From NCBI RefSeq assembly GCF_023898865.1, contig NZ_JAGSOV010000044.1, forward strand, positions 1-64,000: a stretch of DNA of 64,000 nt, written 5' to 3'. Below, one piece after another: positions 1-8,713 of this stretch. The position numbers and the translations under genes were made by a program. Numbering within the stretch: the stretch's first letter is position 1; the number at the start of each line of letters is the position of its first letter. Source of the stretch: Pseudonocardia humida. Its GTDB lineage: Bacteria; Actinomycetota; Actinomycetes; Mycobacteriales; Pseudonocardiaceae. The notes beneath the pieces are model-generated. The model did no database searches, was not told the origin of the DNA, and saw only the letters and a program-made list of their open reading frames with translations.

Positions 1-46
1 GTCGTGGGTGAGCATCACGGTCAGGACCGTGATGCTCACCCACGAC
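1..46. terminator. 22-bp perfect inverted repeat after sugC
   Basis: Positions 1-22 and 25-46 are perfect reverse complements separated by only two bases (AG). The hairpin begins six bases past the sugC stop codon, so it probably ends the minus-strand sug operon. There is no U-run, which is usual for actinobacterial hairpin terminators. Symmetry would let it also serve a convergent gene outside the window. The repeat may extend beyond base 1. Confidence 0.7.
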
Positions 47-51
47 CACTG

Positions 52-1251
52 TCAGGCGGTGACCTTCTCGGCGGCGGCGGTGAGGTTCCGGCCGCTGGCC
101 GGGTCGAACGCCTGGATCTTGGAGGTGTCCACCCAGACCTCCCAGCGCTCGCCCTCCTTGATCGTCGAGGCGGCGTTGAGCCGGGTGGTGAGGGTCCCGG
201 TGTCGCCGCCGGGGACGTCGGCGGTGCCGGCGTCGGCGGCGAGGTCGGCCAGGTCGTCGGAGACGGCCTGCTCGCCCTCCACGGAGAAGTAGGCGAACTT
301 GTCCGAGCCCATCGACTCCAGCACGTCGACCGGTGCGGTGAACACCGCGCCGCGAGCACGCTGGTGGTCCTCGACCAGCGCGGCGTCCTCGAAGTGCTCG
401 GGCCGGATGCCGACGATGATCTCCCGGGAGGCCCCGCCCGCCTCGAGCTTGCGGCGCAGCTCGTCGGTCAGCTCGAGCGGGCCCAGCGCCGTCCTCAGCG
501 TGTTGTCCTCCACCTTGGCCGGCAGGAAGTTCATCGCGGGCGAGCCGATGAAGCCGGCCACGAACAGGTTGGCCGGGGTGTCGTAGAGCGCCTGCGGCGA
601 GCCGATCTGCTGGATGAGCCCGCCGCGCATGACCACGATCCGGTCGCCGAGGGTCATCGCCTCGGTCTGGTCGTGGGTGACGTAGACGGTGGTCGTCTGC
701 AGCCGCTGCTGCAGCTTTGACACCATCGTGCGCATCTGCACGCGCAGCTTGGCGTCCAGGTTGGACAGCGGCTCGTCCATCAGGAACGCCTTGGGCTGGC
801 GCACGATGGCCCGGCCCATGGCGACCCGCTGGCGCTGGCCGCCGGACATGTTGGCCGGCTTGCGGTCGAGGTGCTGGGTCAGGTCGAGGATCTGCGCGGC
901 CTCCTCGACCTTGCGGTTGATCTCGGCCTTGTCCACCTTGGCGATCTTGAGCGGGAAGGCCATGTTCTCCCGCACGCTCATGTGCGGGTAGAGCGCGTAG
1001 GACTGGAACACCATCGCGATGTCGCGGTCCTTGGGCGCCTTCTCGTTGACCCGCTCGCCGCCGATGCGCAGTTCGCCCTCGGAGATGTCCTCCAGACCGG
1101 CGATCATGTTGAGGGTCGTGGACTTCCCGCAGCCCGACGGCCCGACCAGGATGATGAACTCGCCGTCCTCGATGGTGAAGCTGGCCTTGTCGACGCCGAT
1201 GGTGCCGTCCGGGTACCGCTTGGTGATCTCGTCCAGAACGATGTCAGCCAC
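52..1251 (-). CDS. sugC: Trehalose ABC importer ATP-binding subunit (SugC-like)
   Basis: ATPase of the carbohydrate (CUT1/MalK-type) class that powers uptake through SugA-SugB. The 399-residue product has Walker A GPSGCGKST at residues 37-45, signature MSGGQ at 135-139 and Walker B FLMDEP near 156-161, followed by a C-terminal OB/TOBE-type regulatory region typical of MalK, UgpC and SugC. The start is GTG at 1251, seven bases before the sugB stop. It is last in the minus-strand order lpqY-sugA-sugB-sugC, the same as M. tuberculosis Rv1235-Rv1238. Trehalose as substrate is inferred from this gene order and the adjacent LpqY-like protein. One such ATPase may serve several sugar importers. Confidence 0.9.
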   Translation of the reverse strand: MADIVLDEITKRYPDGTIGVDKASFTIEDGEFIILVGPSGCGKSTTLNMIAGLEDISEGELRIGGERVNEKAPKDRDIAMVFQSYALYPHMSVRENMAFPLKIAKVDKAEINRKVEEAAQILDLTQHLDRKPANMSGGQRQRVAMGRAIVRQPKAFLMDEPLSNLDAKLRVQMRTMVSKLQQRLQTTTVYVTHDQTEAMTLGDRIVVMRGGLIQQIGSPQALYDTPANLFVAGFIGSPAMNFLPAKVEDNTLRTALGPLELTDELRRKLEAGGASREIIVGIRPEHFEDAALVEDHQRARGAVFTAPVDVLESMGSDKFAYFSVEGEQAVSDDLADLAADAGTADVPGGDTGTLTTRLNAASTIKEGERWEVWVDTSKIQAFDPASGRNLTAAAEKVTA

Positions 1252-1257
1252 TGGATT

Positions 1258-2100
1258 TCAGCCCTTCACTGCGCCGGAGGTCAGGCCGGCCACGATCCGG
1301 CGCTGGAACAACAGGACGAAGATGATGATCGGGATGGTGAGCAGGACCGCGGCCGCCGCGATCGAGCCGGTGGGCTCGGCGAACTGCGAGGCGCCGGTGA
1401 AGTTCGCGATGGCCACCGTCGCCGTCTGCGACCGCTGGGTCGAGGTCAACGAGACCGCGAACAGGAAGTCGTTCCAGCAGAAGATGAACACCAGGATGGC
1501 CGTGGTGAACACGCCCGGCGCGGCCAGCGGCACGATCACCGACCGGAACGCCTGCAGCGGGGTGGCCCCGTCCATCTTGGCCGCCTTCTCCAGCTCCCAC
1601 GGGATCTCCCGGAAGAACGCGGAGAGCGTGTAGATCGCCAGCGGCAGCGCGAAGGTGATGTAGGGCAGGATCAGCCCCGGCCACGTGTCGAACAGCCCGA
1701 TCGCCCGCTCGATGTCGAACAGCGGGCTGACCAGCGAGATCTGCGGGAACATCGCGATCAGCAGGGACACCCCGACGAGGGTCTTCTTGCCGGGGAAGTC
1801 GAGCCGGGCGATCGCGTACGCGGCCATCGTGCCGATCACCACGGCGAGCACCGTGGAGATGATGGCGATGCCGATCGAGTTCACCAGCGCGCTGGTGAAG
1901 ATGTCCAGGGAGAAGATCTGCGCGTAGTTGTCCAGGGTCCAGCTGCGCGGGATGAAGTTGCCGTCGGTGACGGTGTCGGTGGTCTTGAACGACAGGCTGA
2001 CGATCCACAGCACCGGGATCAGCGCGTAGAGGATCACCACCAGCCCGGCGATCCCCCACCACATCCGCGTCCGGGTGTCCTCGGAACCCGTGGTCGCCAT
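1258..2100 (-). CDS. sugB: Trehalose ABC importer permease (SugB-like)
   Basis: Inner-membrane permease of the MalG family, 280 residues. An N-terminal membrane segment near residues 12-35 is followed by about five more. The conserved cytoplasmic EAA loop that docks the ATPase starts around LEKAAKMDGATPLQAF, with its conserved Gly and acidic residues. It lies between sugA and sugC with almost no spacing (one base after sugA, seven before sugC), so the three are one transcript. It pairs with SugA to form the translocation pore. Trehalose specificity comes from context, not from this sequence. Confidence 0.9.
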   Translation of the reverse strand: MATTGSEDTRTRMWWGIAGLVVILYALIPVLWIVSLSFKTTDTVTDGNFIPRSWTLDNYAQIFSLDIFTSALVNSIGIAIISTVLAVVIGTMAAYAIARLDFPGKKTLVGVSLLIAMFPQISLVSPLFDIERAIGLFDTWPGLILPYITFALPLAIYTLSAFFREIPWELEKAAKMDGATPLQAFRSVIVPLAAPGVFTTAILVFIFCWNDFLFAVSLTSTQRSQTATVAIANFTGASQFAEPTGSIAAAAVLLTIPIIIFVLLFQRRIVAGLTSGAVKG

Positions 2101-2101
2101 C

Positions 2102-3067
2102 TCAACGCCTCCCGGTCGGCTCGGAGCCCGGCGCGGAGGCGCCGAACAGCTTGATGAACAAGATCGCGATCAGGCCGACGCAGAGGAAGATCAGCACGCT
2201 GATCGCCGAGCCGATGCCGAGGTTGAAGGCTTTGAACAGGTTGTTGTAGCCGAGCATCGACACCGACCCGGTGCCGTTGGAGCCCTGGGTGAGGATGTAG
2301 ATGTTGTCGAACACGCGGAACGCGTCCAGCGTGCGGAACAGCAGCGCCACCAGGATCGCCGGCTTCATCATCGGCAGGATGATCTGGGTCAGCCGCTGCC
2401 AGGCGCCCGCCCCGTCCACCTGGGCCGCCTTGAGCAGGTCGTCGGGCACCAGGGCCAGGCCGGCCAGCAGCAGCAGGGCCATGAACGGGGTGGTCTTCCA
2501 GACCTCCGCCACGATGATGATCGCCATCGCCGAGGCGAAGTCGGTCAGCGGGGCGCTGCCGTCGGGCAGCAGCGCGGCCAGGTAGCCCTTGTCCGGCGTC
2601 CAGGCGAACTGCCAGCTGAACGCCGCGACCACGGTGACGATGCCGTACGGGATGAGGATGACCGTGCGGACCAGGCCCCTGGCCACCAGCGTGCGGTGCA
2701 TGAGCAGGGCCAGCGCGAGGCCGAGCACGAACTCGATCGCCACCGAGACGATCGTGATCAGCATCGTGACGCCGAACGCCGACCACCAGTAGCCCGAGGT
2801 CAGCACGGTCGCGTAGTTGGCCAGCCCGACGAACGCCTGGTCGGCGGGGAAGCGCAGGTCGTAGCGCAGCAGGGAGAGCCAGATCGCGTACAGGATCGGG
2901 TAGGCGGTGACCCCGACGATGATGATCGCGGCCGGCGCGGCCAGCAGCAGGCCCAGCCGGCGCTCGGCCCGCTTGCCCTCCGACCGCACCGGCTTGCCCT
3001 TGCGCCCCTGCGGCGCTCCGACCTGCGTGCTGCCGGTGGTGGGTGCGGGAGCACTCTCGATACTCAT
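2102..3067 (-). CDS. sugA: Trehalose ABC importer permease (SugA-like)
   Basis: MalF-type permease, 321 residues from the ATG at 3067. The frame stays open further upstream, but that extension only mirrors the lpqY coding region. The ATG overlaps the lpqY stop by four bases (ATGA), which favours this start and indicates translational coupling. The N-terminus is cytoplasmic and rich in Lys and Arg, followed by a first membrane helix beginning LGLLLAAPAAIIIVG. The EAA loop (LLKAAQVDGAGAWQRLTQI) lies in the second half. It should form the pore with SugB. Confidence 0.9.
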   Translation of the reverse strand: MSIESAPAPTTGSTQVGAPQGRKGKPVRSEGKRAERRLGLLLAAPAAIIIVGVTAYPILYAIWLSLLRYDLRFPADQAFVGLANYATVLTSGYWWSAFGVTMLITIVSVAIEFVLGLALALLMHRTLVARGLVRTVILIPYGIVTVVAAFSWQFAWTPDKGYLAALLPDGSAPLTDFASAMAIIIVAEVWKTTPFMALLLLAGLALVPDDLLKAAQVDGAGAWQRLTQIILPMMKPAILVALLFRTLDAFRVFDNIYILTQGSNGTGSVSMLGYNNLFKAFNLGIGSAISVLIFLCVGLIAILFIKLFGASAPGSEPTGRR

Positions 3068-4422
3068 GGCACCAGCCCTTCGGACTTGACGGCGGCCTCG
3101 ACCTGGTCGACCAGCTGCGGTGCGAGGGCAGCGGGGTCGATCGCGGCGGGCGGGTTGAGCATGTCCGACAGCACGATCGAGATGCTGGTGTAGGCCGGGG
3201 TCTGCGGGCGGACGCTGGCGTTGTCCAGCGAGTTCTTGATCGCCTCCCAGGCCGGGTACTCGGCCTGGAACGACGGGTCGGAGTAGAGCGCCTCCAGGGT
3301 CGGCGGCACCCCGCCCTCGGTCGCGTTGCGCAGCTGGTTGTCGCGGTTGCGCAGGCACTGCATGGCCTCGAACGCCAGGTCCTTGTGCAGGCTGGTGGCG
3401 CTGACCGCGATGTTCAGCCCGCCGATGGTCGGCTTGGCCGGCTCGCCCGCGTTCACCGCCGGGTACGGCGCCCAGGCGAACTCGTCGATCACCCGGCGAC
3501 CGGTGTCGGTGGCCGAGGGCTTGCCCTGGTCGTCGATGAACGTGCCGCCACCGCCGCCGTCGGGGGGCGGGGTGTTGATCGAGGCGTAGACGAACGGGTA
3601 GTTGATCTGGAAGGCCGCGGTGCCGGCCTCCATGGCCAGCCTGCCGTCGTTCTCCTTGTTGACCGACAGCGACGGGTCCGACGCCGGGGAGGCGGCCACC
3701 CGCTGCATGATGTCCAGGGCCTGCTGGGCGGCCTGGCCCTCACCGATGCGGACGTTGCCGTCCTCGTCGACGATCTGCCCGCCGGCGCTGTTGATCAGGG
3801 TGTTGAACCACACCGTGATGCCCTCGTACTGGGCGCCCTGCACCTCGATGTAGGACGGCAGCCCCTGCTCGCCCAGCCGCTCCGAGGCGTCGATCATCTC
3901 GTCCCAGGTCGCCGGCGGGGTCGGCGCGAGGTCCTTGCGGTACCAGAGGATCTGGGTGTTGGTGTTCAGCGGCGCGGCCCACAGCGCGTCCTGGTAGGTC
4001 GCGGTGGCCAGCGGCCCCTCCAGGGTGCCGTCGGTGACCTGCGCGGCCACGTCGTCGGGCAGCTGCTGGACCCAGCCCGCCTCGGCGAACTCGGCGGTCC
4101 ACGTGACGTCGATGCCGAGCAGGTCGACCGCCGTGTCGCCGGCGACCAGCCTGCGGGCCAGCTGCAGGCGCTGGTCGTCGGCCGACTTCGGCAGCGTCTG
4201 CTGCACCACGCTGTAGCGCCCGCCGGCTTCGGCGGTGCACGCCTCGGCCGCCGCGGCGTAGCCCTCGGCGTTGTCGGCCGGGGTGTAGAAGTTCAGGACC
4301 GGCGGCCCCACCGCGGCCGAACCGCACCCGGCCACCGCGGCCGCGGTGAGCAGCGCGCAGGTCCCGGCCAGCAGCGGTCTCCCGCGGGGCCTCCTGGCGC
4401 TGGATCGGAGCGGTTCGGGCAT
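3064..4422 (-). CDS. lpqY: Trehalose-binding lipoprotein (LpqY-like)
   Basis: Extracytoplasmic solute-binding lipoprotein (SBP family 1), 452 residues. A basic N-terminus and hydrophobic stretch lead to the lipobox VAGC with the lipidated Cys at residue 33. The mature part opens with VLNFYTP and has the extended binding-protein fold expected of sugar binders. It is the first gene of lpqY-sugABC. In mycobacteria LpqY recovers trehalose released during mycolate transfer to the envelope; whether this organism makes mycolates cannot be told here. A CRP/GlxR-like palindrome lies about 55 bp upstream of the ATG at 4422. Confidence 0.88.
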   Translation of the reverse strand: MPEPLRSSARRPRGRPLLAGTCALLTAAAVAGCGSAAVGPPVLNFYTPADNAEGYAAAAEACTAEAGGRYSVVQQTLPKSADDQRLQLARRLVAGDTAVDLLGIDVTWTAEFAEAGWVQQLPDDVAAQVTDGTLEGPLATATYQDALWAAPLNTNTQILWYRKDLAPTPPATWDEMIDASERLGEQGLPSYIEVQGAQYEGITVWFNTLINSAGGQIVDEDGNVRIGEGQAAQQALDIMQRVAASPASDPSLSVNKENDGRLAMEAGTAAFQINYPFVYASINTPPPDGGGGGTFIDDQGKPSATDTGRRVIDEFAWAPYPAVNAGEPAKPTIGGLNIAVSATSLHKDLAFEAMQCLRNRDNQLRNATEGGVPPTLEALYSDPSFQAEYPAWEAIKNSLDNASVRPQTPAYTSISIVLSDMLNPPAAIDPAALAPQLVDQVEAAVKSEGLVP

Positions 4423-4475
4423 CCGTGACCCCCCGTCCCCGGGCCCGCTCGGGGTCCGGCATCGTTGCCATCAGA

Positions 4476-4489
4476 GTGACCCAGGTCAC
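4476..4489. promoter_or_regulatory. CRP/GlxR-like operator upstream of lpqY
   Basis: GTGACCCAGGTCAC matches the GTGA-N6-TCAC core of cAMP-receptor-protein family sites (mycobacterial CRP Rv3676, corynebacterial GlxR). It sits in the lpqY upstream region, where control of a sugar importer by carbon status would make sense. A second copy of the same core lies before oppA at 42694-42707. Confidence 0.5.
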
Positions 4490-4585
4490 GATCACTGACC
4501 TGGTGAGGTCAACGTATGCCCGCCCGCGACTACCCGCAATTCAGGTAGCCCAGGGTTCAACACCTTTAGGGGGGCCTTCAGGTTC

Positions 4586-4609
4586 GGCGGCGCCGGGGGT
4601 GGCGCCGCC
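4586..4609 (-). terminator. Hairpin terminator after the Rv1234-like gene
   Basis: GGCGGCGCC (4586-4594) pairs perfectly with GGCGCCGCC (4601-4609) around a six-base loop. It lies nine bases beyond the stop codon at 4619 and so separates this gene from lpqY transcription. Confidence 0.6.
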
Positions 4610-4618
4610 GGCCGGGGA

Positions 4619-5140
4619 TCAGGTGATCGTCTTGGTGCCCATGGCCAGCTTGGCCAGCAGTTCGCGGGCCTTCTCGGCGTTGCGCGGCTGGCACAGCACG
4701 TCGTAGCGACCGGCCACCATCTGGCTGGCCGAGGTGAAGTCGCGCCGACCGCGCGAGGCGCCGTACCCGACGGCGGCGAACACCAGGCCGAACACGATGC
4801 CGCTGGCCAGGCCGACCAGGATCGGGCCGAAGCCGGTGCCGGTGGGGCTGAACAGGCCCAGCAGCAGCCCGACGAACAGGCCGAACCAGGCGCCCGAAGC
4901 GGCGCCGGACAACAGCACCCGACCCCAGGTCAGCCGCCCGACGATGCGCTCGACCAGCATCAGGTCGACACCGACGATCGTCACGTCGCGGACCGGGAAG
5001 TCCTCGTCGGCGAGGTAGTCGACGGCGCGCTGCGCCTCCTCGTAGGTCGCGTAGGACCCGACCGGCCAGCCGGTGGGCGGGGTCGGGAGGTTGGGCAGGC
5101 CGGGCGCACTGCGCGCGGGCCCGCCGAATGGTGTGCTCAC
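4619..5140 (-). CDS. Membrane-associated stress-type protein (Rv1234-like)
   Basis: The 173-residue protein has a proline-rich N-terminus, then a domain of about 50 residues (WPVGSYATYEEAQRAVDYL...) resembling the general-stress-protein 17M fold, in which one strand and helix set is repeated. A glycine-rich pair of hydrophobic segments (residues 75-125) is likely membrane-embedded, and a charged tail follows. The gene next to lpqY in M. tuberculosis, Rv1234, has the same layout, so this is its probable counterpart. The GTG at 5140 has AGGAGG six bases upstream. Function is unknown; a role in envelope or trehalose stress is only suggested by its neighbours. Confidence 0.75.
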   Translation of the reverse strand: MSTPFGGPARSAPGLPNLPTPPTGWPVGSYATYEEAQRAVDYLADEDFPVRDVTIVGVDLMLVERIVGRLTWGRVLLSGAASGAWFGLFVGLLLGLFSPTGTGFGPILVGLASGIVFGLVFAAVGYGASRGRRDFTSASQMVAGRYDVLCQPRNAEKARELLAKLAMGTKTIT

Positions 5141-5316
5141 GGGGGCCTCCTAGTCGTGTGCGGGCGCGCCGGGTACCGATCCGGCCGGCCGCGCCCACAA
5201 CCTACTGTGACAACGTCCTGACCAGCACGAGGGTGCCCGAACCGGACGATCGTCACACGTGGGGGAGGCGGGTCGACGGGTTGCGCCGGCCTGGACCGGG
5301 GCGACGCACACCCTCT

Positions 5317-5354
5317 GGCCACCGCGCGCATGTCCTGACGTGCGCGCGGTGGCC
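5317..5354. terminator. Hairpin of the GCGCAC repeat family, copy 1
   Basis: A 14-bp arm (5317-5330, GGCCACCGCGCGCA) pairs perfectly with 5341-5354 around a ten-base centre that can itself extend the stem. It lies downstream of the acyl-CoA dehydrogenase stop at 5431 and upstream of the gene starting at 5140. A near-identical hairpin with a similar loop occurs at 20162-20195. Confidence 0.65.
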
Positions 5355-5430
5355 GACCGGTGTGCGCGGTCACCCGTCGGATCGCGGGCGTGGCCTGCCC
5401 GCCTCCCGACACGGGGCCCCTGGGGGCCCC

Positions 5431-6624
5431 TCAGCGCGAGCGGTATTCCTTCAGCAGGCCCCGGCTGATGATCGTCTTCTGGATCTCGCTGGTGCCCTCG
5501 CCGATCAGCAGGAACGGCGCCTCGCGCATGAGCCGCTCGATCTCGTACTCCTTGGAGTAGCCGTAGCCGCCGTGGATGCGGAACGCCTCCTGGGTGACCT
5601 CGGCGCAGTACTCGCTGGCCAGCAGCTTGGCCATCCCGGACTCGACGTCGAAGCGCTCGCCGGAGTCCTTGAGCCGGGCGGCGTTGACCATCATCAGGTG
5701 CGCGGCCTCGACCTTGGTGGCCATCTCGGCCAGCTTGAACGCGATGGCCTGGTGCTCGGCGATCGGCTTGCCGAACGTGCGGCGCTGCTGGGCGTACTCC
5801 ACCGCGAGCTCGAAGGCCCGGATGGAGATGCCGCAGGCCCGGGCGGCCACGTTGACCCGACCGACCTCGACGCCGTCCATCATCTGCGCGAAGCCGCCGC
5901 CGCGCTTGCCGCCCAGGATCCGGTCCGCGGGCACCCGGTGGCCGCTGAACACCATCTCGGTGGTGTCCACGCCCTTGTAGCCCATCTTGTCGATCTTGCC
6001 GGGGATGGTCAGGCCCGGCGCGACCTCGCCGTAGCCCACCGGCTTCTCGATGAGGAAGCAGGTGAGGTTGCGGTGCGCCCGCTCGGCGCCCTCGTCGGTG
6101 CGCACGAGGACCGCGGTCAGGTTGGACGTGCCGCCGTTGGTCAGCCACATCTTGGCGCCGTCGATGACGAAGTCGTCCCCGTCCTGGACGGCCTTCGTGC
6201 TGATCGCGGCCACGTCCGAGCCGAGGTCGGGCTCGGACATGGAGAACGAGCCGCGCGTCTCCCCCAGCGCCATCTGCGGCAGGTAGCGCTGCTTCTGCTC
6301 GTCGGTGCCGTGATGGGTGATCATGTGGGCCACGATGAAGTGGGTGTTGATCACGCCGGAGACGCTCATCCAGCCGCGCGCGATCTGCTCCACGACCAGG
6401 GCGTAGGTCAGCAGCGACTCGCCGAGACCGCCGAACTCCTCCGGGATGGTGAGCCCGAACAGGCCCATCTCCTTCATCCCGTCGACGATGTCCTGCGGGT
6501 AGGCGTCGGCGTGCTCGAGGGCGGTGGCGTGCGGCAGGATCTCCTTGTCCACGAACGTGCGGACGGTGCCGAGGATCTCCTGCTGGATGTCGGTCAGACC
6601 GGCGGTCTGGGCGAGGCGGGCCAT
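5431..6624 (-). CDS. Acyl-CoA dehydrogenase, possible methylsuccinyl-CoA dehydrogenase
   Basis: FAD enzyme oxidising an acyl-CoA to the 2,3-enoyl-CoA, 397 residues. It has the N-terminal helical domain, the FAD/substrate loop FSMSEPDLGSD, the WLTNGG strand, the dimer segment RRTFGKPIAEHQAI, and the C-terminal IHGGYGYSKEYEIERLMREA and GEGTSEIQ motifs. The start at 6624 is chosen because AGGAGG sits five bases upstream; an in-frame GTG-type extension exists but lacks this site. The next gene upstream is a CoA-ester lyase very like the one in actinobacterial ethylmalonyl-CoA clusters, and both proteins look like the Streptomyces versions of that pathway. Methylsuccinyl-CoA is therefore the favoured substrate, but this is inference. 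Short-chain or branched acyl-CoA substrates remain possible. Confidence 0.8.
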   Translation of the reverse strand: MARLAQTAGLTDIQQEILGTVRTFVDKEILPHATALEHADAYPQDIVDGMKEMGLFGLTIPEEFGGLGESLLTYALVVEQIARGWMSVSGVINTHFIVAHMITHHGTDEQKQRYLPQMALGETRGSFSMSEPDLGSDVAAISTKAVQDGDDFVIDGAKMWLTNGGTSNLTAVLVRTDEGAERAHRNLTCFLIEKPVGYGEVAPGLTIPGKIDKMGYKGVDTTEMVFSGHRVPADRILGGKRGGGFAQMMDGVEVGRVNVAARACGISIRAFELAVEYAQQRRTFGKPIAEHQAIAFKLAEMATKVEAAHLMMVNAARLKDSGERFDVESGMAKLLASEYCAEVTQEAFRIHGGYGYSKEYEIERLMREAPFLLIGEGTSEIQKTIISRGLLKEYRSR

Positions 6625-6670
6625 GCGTTCCTCCTGCTGAGGCAAGGTTACCGGCGAGTATGACCGAGGT

Positions 6671-7630
6671 TCAGTCGGTCGGCGGGGTCCACCGCTCGCC
6701 CCGGGTCATGCCGGCCGCCCGGCCCTTGCCCGAGATCACCAGCGCCATCTTGCGGCTGGCCTCGTCGATCATCTCGTCGCCCAGCATCGCCGCGCCCCGC
6801 TTGCCGCCGGCCTCGGAGGTGAACCAGTCGTAGGCGTCGAGGATGTTCTCGGCGTGGTCGTAGTCGGCCTGCGAGGGCGAGAACACCTCGTTGGCCGCCT
6901 CGATCTGACCCGGGTGCAGCACCCACTTGCCGTCGAAGCCCAGCGCCGCGGCCCGCCCGGCCACCCGCCGGTAGCCGTCGACGTCCTTGATCTGCAGGTA
7001 CGGCCCGTCGATGGCCTGCTTGTCGTGCGCGCGGGCGGCCATCAGGATGCTCATCAGGATGTGGTGGTAGGCGTCGCCGACGTCGTAGCCGGGCGGCTGC
7101 TCCCCCACCACCAGCGACTTCATGTTGATCGAGGCCATGAAGTCGGCCGGGCCGAAGATGATCGTCTCCACCCGGGGCGACGCGGTGGCGATGGCGTTGA
7201 CGTTGATCAGGCCCAGCGCGTTCTCGATCTGCGCCTCGATGCCGATCCTCCCGACCTCGAGGCCCGTGGCCTTCTCGATCTGGGTCATCAGCAGGTCGAG
7301 CGCGACGACCTGCTCGGCCGTCTGCACCTTGGGCAGCATGATCGCGTCGAGGTTGGCGCCCGCGCCCTCGACCACCTCGGTGACGTCGCGGTAGGTCCAC
7401 TCGGTGGTCCAGTCGTTGACGCGCACGACCCGGAGCTTGTCGCCCCAGCCGCCCTCGTTCAGGGCCGCCACGATCGTCTTGCGCGCGCCCGGCTTGGCCA
7501 GCGGCGCGCAGGCGTCCTCCAGGTCCAGGAAGAACTGGTCGACCGGCAGCGTGCGGGCCTTGTCGATGAACTTCTGGTTGGACCCGGGCACGGCCATGCA
7601 GGACCGGCGGGCGCGGAGCTGGGTCGTCAC
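6671..7630 (-). CDS. HpcH/HpaI (CitE-type) CoA-ester lyase, possible malyl/methylmalyl-CoA lyase
   Basis: The 319-residue TIM-barrel protein belongs to the CitE/Mcl family, which makes or cleaves malyl-CoA-type esters. Visible family features are RRSCMAVPGSN near the N-terminus, FFLDLEDA (acidic and CoA-binding region), the metal-binding IEAQIEN, and KWVLHPGQI. The start is the GTG at 7630 with GAGGAG upstream; an ATG further upstream would add unconserved residues. It is 46 bp ahead of the acyl-CoA dehydrogenase and transcribed with it. With that partner it resembles the mcl-mcd part of the ethylmalonyl-CoA (acetate assimilation) pathway. The crotonyl-CoA carboxylase, mutase and hydratase genes are not in this window. 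Confidence 0.78.
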   Translation of the reverse strand: MTTQLRARRSCMAVPGSNQKFIDKARTLPVDQFFLDLEDACAPLAKPGARKTIVAALNEGGWGDKLRVVRVNDWTTEWTYRDVTEVVEGAGANLDAIMLPKVQTAEQVVALDLLMTQIEKATGLEVGRIGIEAQIENALGLINVNAIATASPRVETIIFGPADFMASINMKSLVVGEQPPGYDVGDAYHHILMSILMAARAHDKQAIDGPYLQIKDVDGYRRVAGRAAALGFDGKWVLHPGQIEAANEVFSPSQADYDHAENILDAYDWFTSEAGGKRGAAMLGDEMIDEASRKMALVISGKGRAAGMTRGERWTPPTD

Positions 7631-7776
7631 GGCGGACTCCTCATCGAGATCGGCTCTGGAATCGACAGGGCACTGGAATCGACACGGCACGGGTGCCACG
7701 ATGCTGGCACGGGCCCGCCGGTCGTGGGACCTGGCGTGACTGGTTTCTCAACCACCCGGGCGCGGTCCGACCGGCC

Positions 7777-8661
7777 CTACGGCAGCGCGACCAGCTCGCC
7801 CCGCGCCAGCAGTGCGGCCCGCCCACCCACGGTCGTCCGGACCGCGGCGCCGGCCTCCGCCCGCACCGTGACGTCCATCCGGGACGGCCTGCCCATCTCG
7901 ATGCCCTGGTCGACGGTGAACGCGGCCTCGCCGTCGCCGGGGAGCACGCCGCGGGCGACGAGGAACACGGCCAGCGCGACCGAGGCCGAGCCGGTGGCCG
8001 GGTCCTCGACCACCCCGGCCTCGGGGGCGAACATGCGCGCGTGCGCGTGGGATCGTGCGCGGTCGAAGGAGAAGACGTGCAGGCCGGGGCTGCCGGGGAG
8101 GGCGGCGTCGGTGAACGCGCGGCGCAGCGCGGCCGGGTTCACGTCGCACCGGGCCACCGCGTCCGGGCGCAGCGGGAGGAACGCGTACGGGACACCGGCG
8201 CCCGCCGCCCCGGCGGGCACGTCCCCGTCGAGGTCGGCGGGGCCCAGTCCCACCGCGGCCGCGAGCGCCGCGCCGTCGAGGTCGCCACCCACCCAGGGCG
8301 CGCCGCCGGTGACCCGGGCGCCGTCGGCGTCGACGTGCACCGGGAGCAGCCCGGCCCCGCACTCCTGCACCACGTCGCCGGTCCCGATGAGCCCCGCGTG
8401 GGAAAGCACCCACGCCGACCCGACGCTCGGGTGGCCGGCGAAGGGCAGCTCGACGGACGGGGTGAAGATGCGCAGCCGGTAGTCGGCGTCCGGGCCGGCC
8501 GGTGGCAGCACGAAGGTCGTCTCGGACAGGTTGAACTCGTTGGCGATCGCCTGCATCTGCTCGGTCGAGAGGTCGGAGCCGCCGTGCACCACCGCGAGCG
8601 GGTTGCCGGCGTAGGCCCGGTCGGTGAACACGTCGACGATCTCGTACTTGAGGGCGGTCAC
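7777..8661 (-). CDS. PhzF-family isomerase-like protein
   Basis: 294 residues with the two-lobed diaminopimelate-epimerase-like fold of the PhzF family. The family signature is clear: VFTDRAYAGNPLAVV, NLSETTFVL with the catalytic-type Glu47, the LPFAGHPSVGSAWVL segment, and VEDPATGSASVALAVFL late in the protein. PhzF itself isomerises a phenazine precursor, but most relatives have no known substrate and no phenazine genes are nearby. It stands alone on the minus strand between the CoA-lyase and the MFS gene. The catalytic residue is present, so it is probably an active isomerase on an unknown substrate. Confidence 0.85.
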   Translation of the reverse strand: MTALKYEIVDVFTDRAYAGNPLAVVHGGSDLSTEQMQAIANEFNLSETTFVLPPAGPDADYRLRIFTPSVELPFAGHPSVGSAWVLSHAGLIGTGDVVQECGAGLLPVHVDADGARVTGGAPWVGGDLDGAALAAAVGLGPADLDGDVPAGAAGAGVPYAFLPLRPDAVARCDVNPAALRRAFTDAALPGSPGLHVFSFDRARSHAHARMFAPEAGVVEDPATGSASVALAVFLVARGVLPGDGEAAFTVDQGIEMGRPSRMDVTVRAEAGAAVRTTVGGRAALLARGELVALP

Positions 8662-8713
8662 GCGGACAACGCTAGAACGATCGGCCGGGCGGGCCCAGCG
8701 AGAACCCCTCCAC

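Noticed and set aside
3068..3358. Longer sugA start giving 418 residues
   Set aside because: The added 97 residues are unlike any permease N-terminus and only read lpqY in another frame; the ATGA overlap supports the ATG at 3067.
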